Assembly (NCBI GenBank): GCA_944390685.1
Contig: CALXQL010000005.1
Span: 1-64,000 of the forward strand
Direction of reading: 5' to 3'
Source of the DNA: an uncultured Alphaproteobacteria bacterium
GTDB lineage: Bacteria > Pseudomonadota > Alphaproteobacteria > Rs-D84 > CACZYB01
Length of the DNA stretch: 64,000 nucleotides
A program made the position numbers and the translations under genes. This document shows, piece after piece, positions 35,217 to 45,326 of the stretch; the first letter of the stretch is position 1; every line of letters starts with the position of its first letter. The notes beneath the pieces were generated by a model that saw nothing but the letters and a program-made list of their open reading frames with translations, had not been told where the DNA came from and did not search any database.

Positions 35217-35876
35217 ATGAAATTAAAATCTTTATTTGCATTAACACTTATTACATTATCTGCATGTGTATCAAACCAAAATGTTTCATCAACAAATATG
35301 GGAAGTGATTTACCATATACATTTTCACAATTTTCTGATATTCCAATACCAGAAGGTGCCACAATGAATCTTGATAAAACATCAATTTTCGGTCGTGAAA
35401 ATGATTGGTTAGGAAAAATGACATTTTCTGCTCCATATAATGTTGGCGGAGTATTTGATTTTTATATGAGTGAAATGCCAAAATTTGGTTGGAATGAAAT
35501 TACATCTGTAAGAGGAACCAATTCAGTATTGACATATTCAAGAGATTCAAGAGTTGCTTTAATCCAACTTGAACCATCTGTATTTGAAGGAACAAACATT
35601 ACATTCACTATGTCCCCAGAACCAAAAAAGACAAAGAATGTAAAATTTAAACAAGATATGAAAAAAACAGAAACTTCTTCTATGTCAAATTTTAAATTGA
35701 CTCAAAAAGAACCAAAAAATGAAGATGGACTTGATACAATATCCGTAACTCAATCATCAATTTTTGTATCCCCAGATGCACAAAAGGCATCTGCAGGTTC
35801 TTTGGGTTTGGGTGATGCATCAAATGTAAATTATCCATCATCATCAAATGGAGTAGGCAAACCACCAAGATTTTAA
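35217..35876 (+). CDS. Lipoprotein of unknown function
   Basis: 219 aa from the ATG at 35217 (AAAGGGGG upstream). A lipobox LSAC puts the lipidated cysteine at 17. The central part (DIPIPEGATMNLDKTSIFG, later VFDFYMSEMPKFGWNEITS) resembles small periplasmic lipoproteins predicted in many alphaproteobacteria with no assigned role. The C-terminus is Ser/Asn-rich. A terminator follows. Confidence 0.75.
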   Translation: MKLKSLFALTLITLSACVSNQNVSSTNMGSDLPYTFSQFSDIPIPEGATMNLDKTSIFGRENDWLGKMTFSAPYNVGGVFDFYMSEMPKFGWNEITSVRGTNSVLTYSRDSRVALIQLEPSVFEGTNITFTMSPEPKKTKNVKFKQDMKKTETSSMSNFKLTQKEPKNEDGLDTISVTQSSIFVSPDAQKASAGSLGLGDASNVNYPSSSNGVGKPPRF

Positions 35877-35892
35877 ATTACAAAAATTAATT

Positions 35893-35919
35893 AATCCTCA
35901 TTAAAAGGGGATTTTTTAT
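35893..35919 (+). terminator. Hairpin terminator after the 35217 lipoprotein gene
   Basis: AATCCTC, loop ATTAAAA, GGGGATT and a T-run (one G-U pair). Confidence 0.7.
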
Positions 35920-35973
35920 TGCAATTTACATAAATTCCTATTATTATATAAAATATTAAGAAAGGAGGACATA

Positions 35974-36636
35974 ATGTCTATGAAAAAAATATCACTATTA
36001 ACTATATGTGCATCATTGATGATAACATCTTGCACATCTGTAAATCCATATACTGGAGAAACTCAAGCAAGTAAAACAGCTGTTGGTGCTGGAATAGGGG
36101 CATTCAGTGGTGCTGCAATAGGAGCATTAACTAGCGGTTCAAAAAATAAAGGAAAACACATGTTAACCGGTGCATTGGCTGGTGCAGCTGTTGGCGGCGG
36201 TATTGGTGTTTATATGGATAAACAAAATGAAGAACTTCGCAAAAGTTTACAAGGAACAGGTGTTAGTGTATCAAAAGTTGGTAATAACATAACATTAAAT
36301 ATGCCAGGCAATATCACCTTTAAAACATCTTCATACGATTTATCACCAAATTTCTTTGATGTATTAAATTCTGTTGCAAAGGTATTAAAGGAATATGATG
36401 AAACAAATATTGAAGTTATAGGTCATACCGATAGTACAGGTTCTCGTGCAACTAATATGACTTTATCATATAATAGAGCAAACGCTGTTGCTAAATATCT
36501 TCAAAATCAAGGTGTGAAAGCATCAAGATTTTCAATAGAAGGTTATGGTCCTGATTATCCAATATCAAGCAATTCTACTTCTGTTGGAAGAGAAAAAAAT
36601 CGTCGTGTTGAATTGAAATTAACACCAAAACAATAA
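35974..36636 (+). CDS. OmpA-domain lipoprotein with glycine zipper (YiaD-like)
   Basis: 220 aa. A lipobox ITSC sets the lipidated Cys at 20. A glycine-zipper segment follows (AVGAGIGAFSGAAIGALTSG and LAGAAVGGGIGVYMDK), then a peptidoglycan-binding OmpA domain with IEVIGHTDSTGSRATNMTLS and the NRRVEL signature. It could be the Pal-like anchor for TolA in this window, but the glycine zipper is more like YiaD or OprF-type lipoproteins. AGGAGG precedes the ATG. Confidence 0.88.
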   Translation: MSMKKISLLTICASLMITSCTSVNPYTGETQASKTAVGAGIGAFSGAAIGALTSGSKNKGKHMLTGALAGAAVGGGIGVYMDKQNEELRKSLQGTGVSVSKVGNNITLNMPGNITFKTSSYDLSPNFFDVLNSVAKVLKEYDETNIEVIGHTDSTGSRATNMTLSYNRANAVAKYLQNQGVKASRFSIEGYGPDYPISSNSTSVGREKNRRVELKLTPKQ

Positions 36637-36637
36637 T

Positions 36638-36667
36638 AAAAGAGGAATTAAATTTCCTCTTTTTTAT
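36638..36667 (+). terminator. Hairpin terminator after the OmpA lipoprotein gene
   Basis: AAAAGAGGAA, loop TTAAAT, TTCCTCTTTT and T-run. Confidence 0.8.
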
Positions 36668-36705
36668 TTGTATTTTTATTAAGTTATAAAAAAGCAAATA
36701 GAATC

Positions 36706-36734
36706 TTGCAAAATAAAAAGCAAGGTATTATAAT
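36706..36734 (+). promoter_or_regulatory. Sigma70-like promoter for eno
   Basis: TTGCAA (36706-36711), 17-nt spacer, perfect TATAAT (36729-36734), 38 nt before the eno start. Confidence 0.62.
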
Positions 36735-36739
36735 CCTAA

Positions 36740-38044
<1,305 letters not shown>

Positions 38045-38052
38045 ATGAATGA

Positions 38053-38085
38053 AATCAAGCCCAGAATTTTTTCTTGGGCTTGATT
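38053..38085 (+). other. Long perfect hairpin between eno and ssb without a T-run
   Basis: AATCAAGCCCA (38053-38063) and TGGGCTTGATT (38075-38085) are perfectly complementary, with three more pairs inside. No T-run follows, and the ssb ribosome site starts about 8 nt later. It may be an mRNA processing or stability element, or a weak terminator. Confidence 0.6.
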
Positions 38086-38105
38086 GGTAAAAAGGAGAAA
38101 ATATT

Positions 38106-38552
38106 ATGGCTGGATCAATAAATAAAGTAATTTTAGTTGGAAATCTTGGAAGGGATCCTGAAATAAAACATTCACAAGATGGTAATAAAATAGTTACTTT
38201 CAATATTGCAACAAGCGAAACTTGGAAAGATAAAAATGGTGAAAAAAAAGATAGAACTGAATGGCATAGAGTTGTAATTTTCTCACCTGGACTTGCCGAA
38301 GTCGCTGAAAAATACCTAAAAAAAGGTTCAAAAGTATATGTTGAAGGTCAACTTCGTACTCGAAAATGGCAAGATAATTCCGGACAAGATAAATATTCAA
38401 CCGAAATTGTTTTATCAGGTTTCAATGCTTATATGATAATGCTTGATAAATCAAATGGTGGTGATTTTGAACCAAGTGAAGATTCAATGCCAGATTCTGG
38501 TTGGGATAATTCAGAAACATCGGTTGATATTGATGATGAAATACCATTTTAA
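38106..38552 (+). CDS. ssb: Single-stranded DNA-binding protein
   Basis: 148 aa. OB fold: [52 protein letters not shown]. The acidic C-terminus ends DDEIPF, the conserved tip that recruits replication and repair partners. AAAAGGAG precedes the ATG. Confidence 0.97.
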   Translation: MAGSINKVILVGNLGRDPEIKHSQDGNKIVTFNIATSETWKDKNGEKKDRTEWHRVVIFSPGLAEVAEKYLKKGSKVYVEGQLRTRKWQDNSGQDKYSTEIVLSGFNAYMIMLDKSNGGDFEPSEDSMPDSGWDNSETSVDIDDEIPF

Positions 38553-38555
38553 AAT

Positions 38556-38587
38556 AAAAGCAGAGTTTTTAACCTCTGCTTTTTTCT
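38556..38587. terminator. Bidirectional hairpin terminator
   Basis: AAAAGCAGAG (38556-38565), CTCTGCTTTT (38574-38583) and T-run; ends ssb and the convergent 68-aa gene. Confidence 0.8.
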
Positions 38588-38775
38588 TTTATATTTCCAA
38601 ATAAATTAAGTCTATTTTGTAATTCCGTTTCTAGTATTTTTTGTAACTTTGGATTTCTTTTATCTTTATTTAAATGAGTTTCATAAAATAAAGCTAAAAT
38701 AGATAATTCACTAATACTTTCCTTAACATTATGTAAACTATCAAATTTTTTACCTGCGAATTCATGTTTTTTCAT
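38569..38775 (-). CDS. Small protein of unknown function
   Basis: 68 aa, not recognised. Begins MKKHEFAGKKFDSLHNVKES; predicted helical, basic C-terminus. The case for a real gene is the strong minus-strand promoter (TTGACA, 17 nt, TAATAT) and AGGAG before the ATG. Confidence 0.6.
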   Translation of the reverse strand: MKKHEFAGKKFDSLHNVKESISELSILALFYETHLNKDKRNPKLQKILETELQNRLNLFGNIKEKSRG

Positions 38776-38808
38776 AAAAATCTCCTATACAAGCCATAAT
38801 GTCGAAAT

Positions 38809-38837
38809 ATATTAAACAAGAATATACACTTTGTCAA
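38809..38837 (-). promoter_or_regulatory. Consensus promoter for the 68-aa gene
   Basis: Minus-strand TTGACA (38832-38837), 17-nt spacer, TAATAT (38809-38814). Confidence 0.62.
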
Positions 38838-38840
38838 TAA

Positions 38841-39221
38841 TTATTTAATTTTATCTTTAATATTTAAAATTAATTCACTGCGTAAAGCGGTTCTTAATTT
38901 ACTATCTTCAGTTAAAATATCAATCATATTATTTCCAGATATAACCAAATCAAATGATGAAGTTGCATCATAAATACTCTTAATAATATCCTTTGCAATA
39001 TTAAATATTTGTTCTTGATTTTGTTTTTCAAGTTTATCATCTGCTTCACGAATTAAAAATAAATGAGATCCATTATCATAAAAAAATTTCATTTTAGATT
39101 GAACTTTTTTATAATCCTCATTTTTACCTGTAATATTTATAATTGCATCATATTGCATATTTTCTGGAATACTATTTCCAATCCTTACCATAAAATTATT
39201 AACTAATTTAATATTATTCAT
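38841..39221 (-). CDS. Protein of unknown function
   Basis: 126 aa, not recognised. Begins MNNIKLVNNFMVRIGNSIPE; mixed alpha/beta composition, no signal or membrane segment. Preceded by TTGACA, 17 nt, TATATT and AGAGGTG ribosome site, so it is likely expressed. Confidence 0.6.
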   Translation of the reverse strand: MNNIKLVNNFMVRIGNSIPENMQYDAIINITGKNEDYKKVQSKMKFFYDNGSHLFLIREADDKLEKQNQEQIFNIAKDIIKSIYDATSSFDLVISGNNMIDILTEDSKLRTALRSELILNIKDKIK

Positions 39222-39250
39222 TTTACACCTCTTTATTTATATTTTTTTAT

Positions 39251-39279
39251 AATATAAGACAAAATAAATCAATTGTCAA
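39251..39279 (-). promoter_or_regulatory. Consensus promoter for the 126-aa gene
   Basis: Minus-strand TTGACA (39274-39279), 17-nt spacer, TATATT (39251-39256). Confidence 0.62.
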
Positions 39280-39344
39280 TATTTTTTTATATTGAAATTA
39301 CATTATAATTATTATAATTTATATAAAAATAAAAGGAAGTAAAA

Positions 39345-39869
39345 ATGGATAATTCACAATATATAAATTTAGAAAATGGAAAATATCGTAAAAATGTAGG
39401 TATTATTGTTATAAATAAGAATAAAAAAGTCTTATTTTGCGAACGTAAATTTTTAAAATCTGCAAATGAAAGTGAATATAAATGGCAATTTCCTCAAGGC
39501 GGCATTGATATAAACGAACTTCCAAATCAAACAGCATTAAGAGAACTTTATGAAGAAACCGGTATAAAAAATTGCAAAATTATTTATGAAGATGATAAAT
39601 GGAGAAAATATGATTATCCAAAAGAGCTAATCAATTCAAACTTAAATAAACGTAAATATAAAGATACAAAAGGACAAATTCAAAAATGGTTTATTATTGA
39701 ATTTATTGGACAAGATAACGAAATATCTATCCCATCAGAAGAATTTGTTTCATATAAATGGATTGATTTTGATGAAAACCTTGTAAAGGATATAGTTCCA
39801 TTTAAGCAAGAACTTTATAAAAATTTAATAAATGATATGAAAAAAATATTAAATAATCTTGAAAAATAA
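39345..39869 (+). CDS. rppH: RNA pyrophosphohydrolase
   Basis: 174 aa Nudix hydrolase. Removes pyrophosphate from mRNA 5' ends to start decay. The Nudix box is exact (GGIDINELPNQTALRELYEE then TGI), preceded by the RppH-typical YRKNVGIIVINKNKKVLFCE and WQFPQGG. A C-terminal RppH feature, VPFKQELY, is present. Confidence 0.92.
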   Translation: MDNSQYINLENGKYRKNVGIIVINKNKKVLFCERKFLKSANESEYKWQFPQGGIDINELPNQTALRELYEETGIKNCKIIYEDDKWRKYDYPKELINSNLNKRKYKDTKGQIQKWFIIEFIGQDNEISIPSEEFVSYKWIDFDENLVKDIVPFKQELYKNLINDMKKILNNLEK

Positions 39870-39886
39870 AGAATAAACTCTTATAT
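39858..39886 (+). promoter_or_regulatory. Promoter for groESL
   Basis: TTGAAA (39858-39863; within CTTGAAA), 17-nt spacer, TATATA (39881-39886). The -35 lies inside the end of rppH. No CIRCE inverted repeat is visible, and the -10 is not of the RpoH CCCAT type. Confidence 0.5.
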
Positions 39887-39918
39887 AAAACAATGTTATA
39901 AACAAAACGGAGGTAAAA

Positions 39919-40209
39919 ATGGAATTAAAACCATTATTTAATAATGTTCTTATTGAAAGAGTTGAAGAAGAAACCATAACAAAAGGGGGTATAATAATCC
40001 CTGATACAGCAAAGGAAAAACCATCACGTGGTAAAGTTTTGGCTGTTGGTGATGGCTTAACACTTGAAAATGGAACAAAACAACCTGTATCTGTAAAGGT
40101 AAACGATATAGTTCTTTTCACAAAATGGGCCGGAAATGAAGTAAAAATTGATGGCAAAGATATGATTATTATGAAAGAAACTGATATTCTAGGAATAATT
40201 AAAGAATAG
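39919..40209 (+). CDS. groES: Co-chaperonin GroES
   Basis: 96 aa. LKPLFNNVLIERVEEETITK, GGIIIPDTAKEKPSRGKVLA, and the mobile loop are standard. Ribosome site ACGGAGG. groEL follows after 9 nt. Confidence 0.97.
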   Translation: MELKPLFNNVLIERVEEETITKGGIIIPDTAKEKPSRGKVLAVGDGLTLENGTKQPVSVKVNDIVLFTKWAGNEVKIDGKDMIIMKETDILGIIKE

Positions 40210-40218
40210 GAGATTAAA

Positions 40219-41868
40219 ATGACTACAAAAATTATAGAATTCGGTGCAGAAGCAAGAAATAAAATGAAATTGGGTGTTGATACACTTGCCAATGCTGTAA
40301 AAGTAACTCTTGGACCAAAGGGAAGAAATGTTATGATTGATAAATCCTATGGTGCACCAAAAATTACAAAAGATGGAGTTTCCGTTGCAAAGGAAGTAAC
40401 AGATTTAAAGGATCCATTTGAAAATATGGGTGCAAAGGCTGTAAAAGAAGTTGCTTCAAAGGCGGCAACTGATGCAGGTGATGGAACAACAACTGCAACT
40501 GTATTAACTCAAGCAATTTTTTCTGAAGGTGTAAAAATGGTTGCAGCAGGAATGAATCCAATGGATTTAAAAAGAGGTATTGATAAAGCTGTTGAAGCTG
40601 TAGTCGCAGATATCTCAGGCCGTTCCAAAAAAGTTTCAAAAGATGAAGAAATTGCACAAGTTGCAACAATTTCTGCAAATGGCGATAAAGAAATTGGTGA
40701 AAAAATCGCTTTTGCAATGGAAAAAGTTGGAAAAGAAGGTGTTATCACTGTTGAAGAAGCAAAAGGTATGGAAACCGAAGTTGAAGTTGTGGATGGTATG
40801 CAATTTGATAGAGGATACCTCTCACCATATTTTGTGACAAATGCTGAAAAAATGAATTGTGAATATGATAATCCACTTATCTTAATAACAGAAGGTAAAA
40901 TATCAAACTTACAACCAATTTTACCAATTCTTGAAAATGTGGCACAAAGTGCACGTCCTTTACTTATCATTGCAGAAGATGTTGAAGGTGAAGCACTTGC
41001 AACTTTGGTTGTAAATCGTATAAGAGCAGGGTTAAAAATTGTTGCTGTAAAAGCTCCTGGCTTTGGAGATAGAAGAAAGGAAATGTTAAAGGATATAGCA
41101 ATTTTAACATCTTCAACAGTTGTTTCCGAAGATTTGGGAATGAAACTTGAAAATATCACACCAGATATGCTTGGAACAGCAAAGAAAATTGTTGTTGATA
41201 AAGAAAACACAATAATTGTTGATGGTGCTGGTGATAAAACAGAAATAGAAGGAAGATGTGCTGAAATTAAAAATGCAATTGAAAACACCACATCTGAATA
41301 TGATAAAGAAAAACTTCAAGAAAGACTTGCTCGCTTAGCAGGTGGAGTTGCTGTAATAAAAATAGGCGGTTCATCTGAAATAGAAGTGAAAGAGAAAAAA
41401 GATCGTGTTGATGATGCATTGGCTGCAACACGTGCTGCGGTGGAAGAGGGTATAGTAGCCGGTGGTGGTATTGCATTACTTAGATCAATTCATGCGTTAG
41501 ATGATATTAAAACAACTAACGAAGATCAAAAAGCAGGTGTTAATATAATTAAAAAAGCACTTGAAGCTCCAATTCGTCAAATTTTATCAAATGCTGGTGT
41601 TGATGGAGCAGTGATTGTTGGAAAAATTCTTGAAAACAAAGATACAAATTATGGATATGATGCTTCAAAAGATGAATATACAGATATGTTAAAATCTGGA
41701 ATCATAGATCCAACAAAAGTTGTTCGTTGTGCACTTCAAGATGCAAGTTCAGTATCTGGACTATTGCTAACAACTGAAACAATGATTGCCGAAGCTCCGG
41801 AAAAAGAGGCACCACAAATGGCCGGAATGGGCGGTGGTATGCCAATGGGCTCAATGGGCGGTTTTTAA
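40219..41868 (+). CDS. groEL: Chaperonin GroEL
   Basis: 549 aa. [19 protein letters not shown], the ATP-site [12 protein letters not shown], and the Gly/Met-rich C-terminal tail [14 protein letters not shown] are all present, so the chamber protein is complete. Co-transcribed with groES. Confidence 0.98.
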   Translation: MTTKIIEFGAEARNKMKLGVDTLANAVKVTLGPKGRNVMIDKSYGAPKITKDGVSVAKEVTDLKDPFENMGAKAVKEVASKAATDAGDGTTTATVLTQAIFSEGVKMVAAGMNPMDLKRGIDKAVEAVVADISGRSKKVSKDEEIAQVATISANGDKEIGEKIAFAMEKVGKEGVITVEEAKGMETEVEVVDGMQFDRGYLSPYFVTNAEKMNCEYDNPLILITEGKISNLQPILPILENVAQSARPLLIIAEDVEGEALATLVVNRIRAGLKIVAVKAPGFGDRRKEMLKDIAILTSSTVVSEDLGMKLENITPDMLGTAKKIVVDKENTIIVDGAGDKTEIEGRCAEIKNAIENTTSEYDKEKLQERLARLAGGVAVIKIGGSSEIEVKEKKDRVDDALAATRAAVEEGIVAGGGIALLRSIHALDDIKTTNEDQKAGVNIIKKALEAPIRQILSNAGVDGAVIVGKILENKDTNYGYDASKDEYTDMLKSGIIDPTKVVRCALQDASSVSGLLLTTETMIAEAPEKEAPQMAGMGGGMPMGSMGGF

Positions 41869-41874
41869 TAAAAT

Positions 41875-41904
41875 AAAGGACTTCATTAAGAAGTCCTTTT
41901 TTTA
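41875..41904 (+). terminator. Hairpin terminator after groEL
   Basis: AAAGGACTTC (41875-41884), loop ATTAA, GAAGTCCTTT (41890-41899) and T-run. Confidence 0.85.
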
Positions 41905-41933
41905 TTGACAAATGTATTTTAATTTTGTATATA
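41905..41933 (+). promoter_or_regulatory. Consensus promoter for the 165-aa gene
   Basis: TTGACA (41905-41910), 17-nt spacer, TATATA (41928-41933), directly after the groEL terminator. Confidence 0.6.
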
Positions 41934-41964
41934 TAAAATAAATAACTTCATAAAAGGAATAATT

Positions 41965-42462
41965 ATGAAAAAAGTAAAACCTGATATGAATAAAGAAAAT
42001 ATTGAAAATAAAAAAGAGAAAAAAGTTAAAAGAGGTATAAGTTTTGCCACTCCTTCTCTTTTTGTAATGGATAAAGAAGATGAGTTTTCTTTTTTAGCCC
42101 AAAGTGGCAATCTTTCAAACAATATAAATCAAAATGAGATTGATGCATTAAATAATTTTTCAAATGCAATATCCAATCATTCTATTATGTTGTTAAATAC
42201 AAACACAAAGGGAAATGAATATTTTCTATTTTCTGGTTATGATTACAATGATACAATGAAATATATACAGGAAGTTGGATTTTTATATAATGATAATCCA
42301 ATTGCTATACAAGAAGAATTAATTTCAAAGAATACATCATTATTAGATATGCATATGATAAATATTTCCAAAATATTAAATGAAAAAGAATTAGATTATC
42401 AAAATGTAGTCTTTAACAATGAATTATTCACTATTTTTGCTGAGTTTAGTAAAAATAGATAA
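41965..42462 (+). CDS. Protein of unknown function
   Basis: 165 aa, not recognised. A basic Lys-rich N-terminus (KKEKKVKRGISFATPSL) is followed by an acidic/Asn-rich body with no signal or membrane segment. It has a consensus promoter and AAAGGAATAATT before the ATG. Stop is 3 nt from the convergent mtaB stop. Confidence 0.6.
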   Translation: MKKVKPDMNKENIENKKEKKVKRGISFATPSLFVMDKEDEFSFLAQSGNLSNNINQNEIDALNNFSNAISNHSIMLLNTNTKGNEYFLFSGYDYNDTMKYIQEVGFLYNDNPIAIQEELISKNTSLLDMHMINISKILNEKELDYQNVVFNNELFTIFAEFSKNR

Positions 42463-42465
42463 TGG

Positions 42466-43752
42466 TTAAATTCTTTTTGCAATTACATTAAGATTTTTAT
42501 CAACTTTTACAATTTTCACTTTAACAATTGAATTAGGTTCTATTGCTTCACCATCAATTTTTACAAATATATAATTTTCAGTATATCCTGAATTTTTATC
42601 TTCAACTAAGACATTGAAAACTTTTCCTTTTTGTTTTTTAATAAATTTATATTTTATCTTTTCACCAAGAATGCGAAGTTTTAAAGCCCGTTCTTTTTTA
42701 ATATTTTCAGGTATTTGATTAGGCATACTTCCAGCCTTAGTTCCATTTCTTATTGAATAAGGGAACACATGTAAATGAGAAATTTTACACTTTTTTACTA
42801 AATTATAGGTATTATAAAATTCTTTTTCACTTTCACCTGGAAAGCCAACAATGAAATCCGCACCAATTGCAATATTTTTGTTAACTTTGCGAATTTTTTT
42901 ACAAAGAGTTATTATATCATTTCTATTATGTCTACGTCTCATATCATGCAATACTTTATCATCACCCGATTGAATGGAAAGATGTAAATGAGGCATTAAA
43001 CGTTTATCTAATTTCATCAAACCTAAAATTTGATCATAACTTTTTGCAGGATCCAAAGAAGATAAACGAAGACGTTCCAGCTTTGGAAATTTATCCAATA
43101 TTTTTTTTACAATTGAAAAAAGAGATTTATTTTTACTTTCCACACCATATTCTGCAATATCTACCCCAGTTATAACAATTTCCTTATAACCTTTTTTTAA
43201 GAAACCTTTAACTTGATTTAATATGCTATTTTCGGAAAAACTTTGATTTTTACCACGGGTAAAAGGCACAATACAATAACTGCATCTATTATTACAACCT
43301 TGTTGAATTTGCACAAAAGCCTTAGTTTTCCCATCAAAAGAAAATAAATCATCATTTGAATGTATTTCAATTTGTTCTGGAGGATTTTTCAAAACATCTC
43401 CAACAAAGATGAAAGGAAGATTGTCATTTTTATAATTAGCCATTTTATCATAAAATTCTTGAATCAACTTTTCTCTATTACCTAAAACTGCAAATACATT
43501 GGATTGAGTTTTATAAAAATCAACGGAATTTTGAGCGGAACATCCAGTAATAATTATTTTTGCAGAAGGGGATTCTTTAACTACTTTACGAAAAGTTTGC
43601 CTTGCTTGTCTTTCAGCTTCACTAGTGATTGAACAAGTATGTAAAACTATGACATTATCAATGCCGGCTTTTTCAATTCGTTTTTTAATAATTTCGGATT
43701 CAAAAATATTAAGCCTACAACCGAAAGTGATGATTTTAATATTATTTTTCAT
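42466..43752 (-). CDS. mtaB: tRNA t6A37 methylthiotransferase
   Basis: 428 aa radical-SAM enzyme adding a methylthio group to t6A37. UPF0004 domain at the N-terminus (IITFGCRLNIFESEII and VIVLHTCSITSEAERQARQT), radical SAM cysteines in GCNNRCSYCIVPFTRGKNQS, then the SLDPAKSY and SGDDKVLHDMRRRHNR blocks, and a TRAM-like C-terminus. The short GCRLN version and HTC distinguish MtaB from MiaB. Confidence 0.93.
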   Translation of the reverse strand: MKNNIKIITFGCRLNIFESEIIKKRIEKAGIDNVIVLHTCSITSEAERQARQTFRKVVKESPSAKIIITGCSAQNSVDFYKTQSNVFAVLGNREKLIQEFYDKMANYKNDNLPFIFVGDVLKNPPEQIEIHSNDDLFSFDGKTKAFVQIQQGCNNRCSYCIVPFTRGKNQSFSENSILNQVKGFLKKGYKEIVITGVDIAEYGVESKNKSLFSIVKKILDKFPKLERLRLSSLDPAKSYDQILGLMKLDKRLMPHLHLSIQSGDDKVLHDMRRRHNRNDIITLCKKIRKVNKNIAIGADFIVGFPGESEKEFYNTYNLVKKCKISHLHVFPYSIRNGTKAGSMPNQIPENIKKERALKLRILGEKIKYKFIKKQKGKVFNVLVEDKNSGYTENYIFVKIDGEAIEPNSIVKVKIVKVDKNLNVIAKRI

Positions 43753-43778
43753 TTTCTACCTTTTACATAAAAAAACAC

Positions 43779-43807
43779 TTGATAAGATTATATATATAGT
43801 GTATAAA
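43779..43807 (+). promoter_or_regulatory. Sigma70-like promoter for rpoZ
   Basis: TTGATA (43779-43784), 17-nt spacer, TATAAA (43802-43807). Confidence 0.6.
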
Positions 43808-43838
43808 TTATCAATAGTTTTATTAAAAGGAGTAAAAA

Positions 43839-44201
43839 ATGGCAAGAATAACCGTCCAAGATTGTATGAAAAAAGTAAATGATAGATTTGAATTAGTGGT
43901 CCTTTCCGCACAAAGGGCAAAGGATTTACAAAATGGCACCCCATCATTTGTTGCAAAAGATGATGATAAAAATACGGTTATTGCATTAAGGGAAATAGGT
44001 GAAGATAAATTAAATATTGAACTTCTTCGCGAAAACTTAATTTTAAATTTCCGTCAAACTGCGGAAACAAAGGAAAATAACGATACTAATAGTGATTTGG
44101 AATTTATTGAAAAAGAAATAATGAACGATATTGTTATGGACGCTGAAAGTAGTGAAGGTCTAAATAATGTATCCGAAGATGAACTTAAATCAATAGAGTA
44201 G
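43839..44201 (+). CDS. rpoZ: RNA polymerase omega subunit
   Basis: 120 aa. ARITVQDCMKKVNDRFELVV and the NGTPSFVAKDDDKNTVIALR block match alphaproteobacterial omega; an acidic C-terminal tail follows. AAAAGGAG precedes the ATG. relA/spoT, a common neighbour, is absent. Confidence 0.93.
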   Translation: MARITVQDCMKKVNDRFELVVLSAQRAKDLQNGTPSFVAKDDDKNTVIALREIGEDKLNIELLRENLILNFRQTAETKENNDTNSDLEFIEKEIMNDIVMDAESSEGLNNVSEDELKSIE

Positions 44202-44224
44202 GGTGCACCAAAATAAAATTTAAA

Positions 44225-44258
44225 AAGGGAGGGTTTTTAAAATCCTCCCTTACTTTTT
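44225..44258 (+). terminator. Hairpin terminator after rpoZ
   Basis: AAGGGAGG (44225-44232) pairs with CCTCCCTT (44244-44251); the following tract is TACTTTTT, so the T-run is interrupted. Confidence 0.7.
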
Positions 44259-44267
44259 ATAAATATC

Positions 44268-44294
44268 TTGACTAATTATATTTTTTGTTATAAC
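44268..44294 (+). promoter_or_regulatory. Possible promoter for the 172-aa gene
   Basis: TTGACT (44268-44273), 15-nt spacer, TATAAC (44289-44294). Confidence 0.4.
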
Positions 44295-44329
44295 TTGAAA
44301 CAAGTTTTAATCAAAAAAAGAGGTTTAAT

Positions 44330-44848
44330 ATGAATATTAAATTAAACGGCTTTAAAATTAAAATAATAAATATCAATAGAATGTCTAAAAAAGAAGACTC
44401 TATGGTATTCATGAATAATTTAAATAAACAAACATCTAACAATCCCGAACATTTGACATATTCAAAGGAACGTAAATTGCAACTTGCGTACGATAGTGCC
44501 TATAGTTCCATTTTCTATTCATATCAATATGATCAAAATAAAATTTCTTATATAATTGAAAGAGATATAAGCTTCAATAATTTAGGTGAAAAAGTTTTAA
44601 CCGAAGAAGAAATTGCCAAAGCAATAATCAAAGGAGTTAATGCTGCAACCACCAAATTAAACGAAACATATTTAATTTCACAAAATAAAAAGAAACCTAA
44701 ATTAAGACTTATTGCATATAATATTGATTTAGAAATTGCATTAAGTAGAGAATTGGAAAAAAATATGCCATCAAATTCCAATACCATAAATCAAACAACA
44801 TTAAATTTAAGAAATCTTCTTATTGAGAAATTACAAAAAAGAAAATAA
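44330..44848 (+). CDS. Protein of unknown function
   Basis: 172 aa, not recognised. Basic, mostly helical, Asn/Lys-rich (KERKLQLAYDSAYSSIFYSY). No signal or membrane segment. AGAGG precedes the ATG. Likely co-transcribed with the next gene, 21 nt away. Confidence 0.6.
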   Translation: MNIKLNGFKIKIININRMSKKEDSMVFMNNLNKQTSNNPEHLTYSKERKLQLAYDSAYSSIFYSYQYDQNKISYIIERDISFNNLGEKVLTEEEIAKAIIKGVNAATTKLNETYLISQNKKKPKLRLIAYNIDLEIALSRELEKNMPSNSNTINQTTLNLRNLLIEKLQKRK

Positions 44849-44869
44849 ATATAAAAAAACGGACTAAAA

Positions 44870-45244
44870 ATGAATATAAAAGAACATAAAATAACGATAA
44901 AACCATTTTCCAAAGGTGATGAACATATATTATATACTTTTAATAAAGAAACTAACACATTAAAGTTAGATTTAATGAAACTCTTTTTTAATATTAATGA
45001 TATAGATACTCTTACAACTCTTTCAAAGGATAATTTTTCGGTTTTTGTAACAGCTTCTTTTCTTTATGCAATTACAAATTCTTCAAATGATGAATTACAA
45101 ATATCACATTTCATTAAAGATTTATTAGAGGATACTTCATCAATTGATTTATCTAAATTAAATTTTGAAGTCATTTCATATCATAGAACATTTACAAATA
45201 ATTTTAATAAATATATTAGAGATAATTTACAAAAAACAAAATAA
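44870..45244 (+). CDS. Protein of unknown function
   Basis: 124 aa, not recognised. MNIKEHKITIKPFSKGDEHI at the start, mixed alpha/beta, soluble. The weak ribosome site and the close spacing suggest coupling to the 172-aa gene. Confidence 0.55.
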   Translation: MNIKEHKITIKPFSKGDEHILYTFNKETNTLKLDLMKLFFNINDIDTLTTLSKDNFSVFVTASFLYAITNSSNDELQISHFIKDLLEDTSSIDLSKLNFEVISYHRTFTNNFNKYIRDNLQKTK

Positions 45245-45254
45245 TCTAATAAAG

Positions 45255-45285
45255 AAAGGGGTTAAATATATACCCCTTTATTTTA
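45255..45285 (+). terminator. Hairpin terminator after the 124-aa gene
   Basis: AAAGGGGT (45255-45262) pairs with ACCCCTTT (45272-45279), then TATTTT. Confidence 0.72.
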
Positions 45286-45326
45286 ATAGTAGTTTGTCGC
45301 ATAATATATCTTATGTGTAAAACATA

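Noticed and set aside
39870-39918. CIRCE or RpoH-type element before groES
   Set aside because: No TTAGCACTC-type inverted repeat and no CCCAT -10; a sigma70-like promoter fits better.
40509-41291. A 260-codon open frame antisense to groEL
   Set aside because: It mirrors groEL codons on the opposite strand, is Ser/Ile/Phe-rich, and has no ribosome site; groEL itself is unmistakable.
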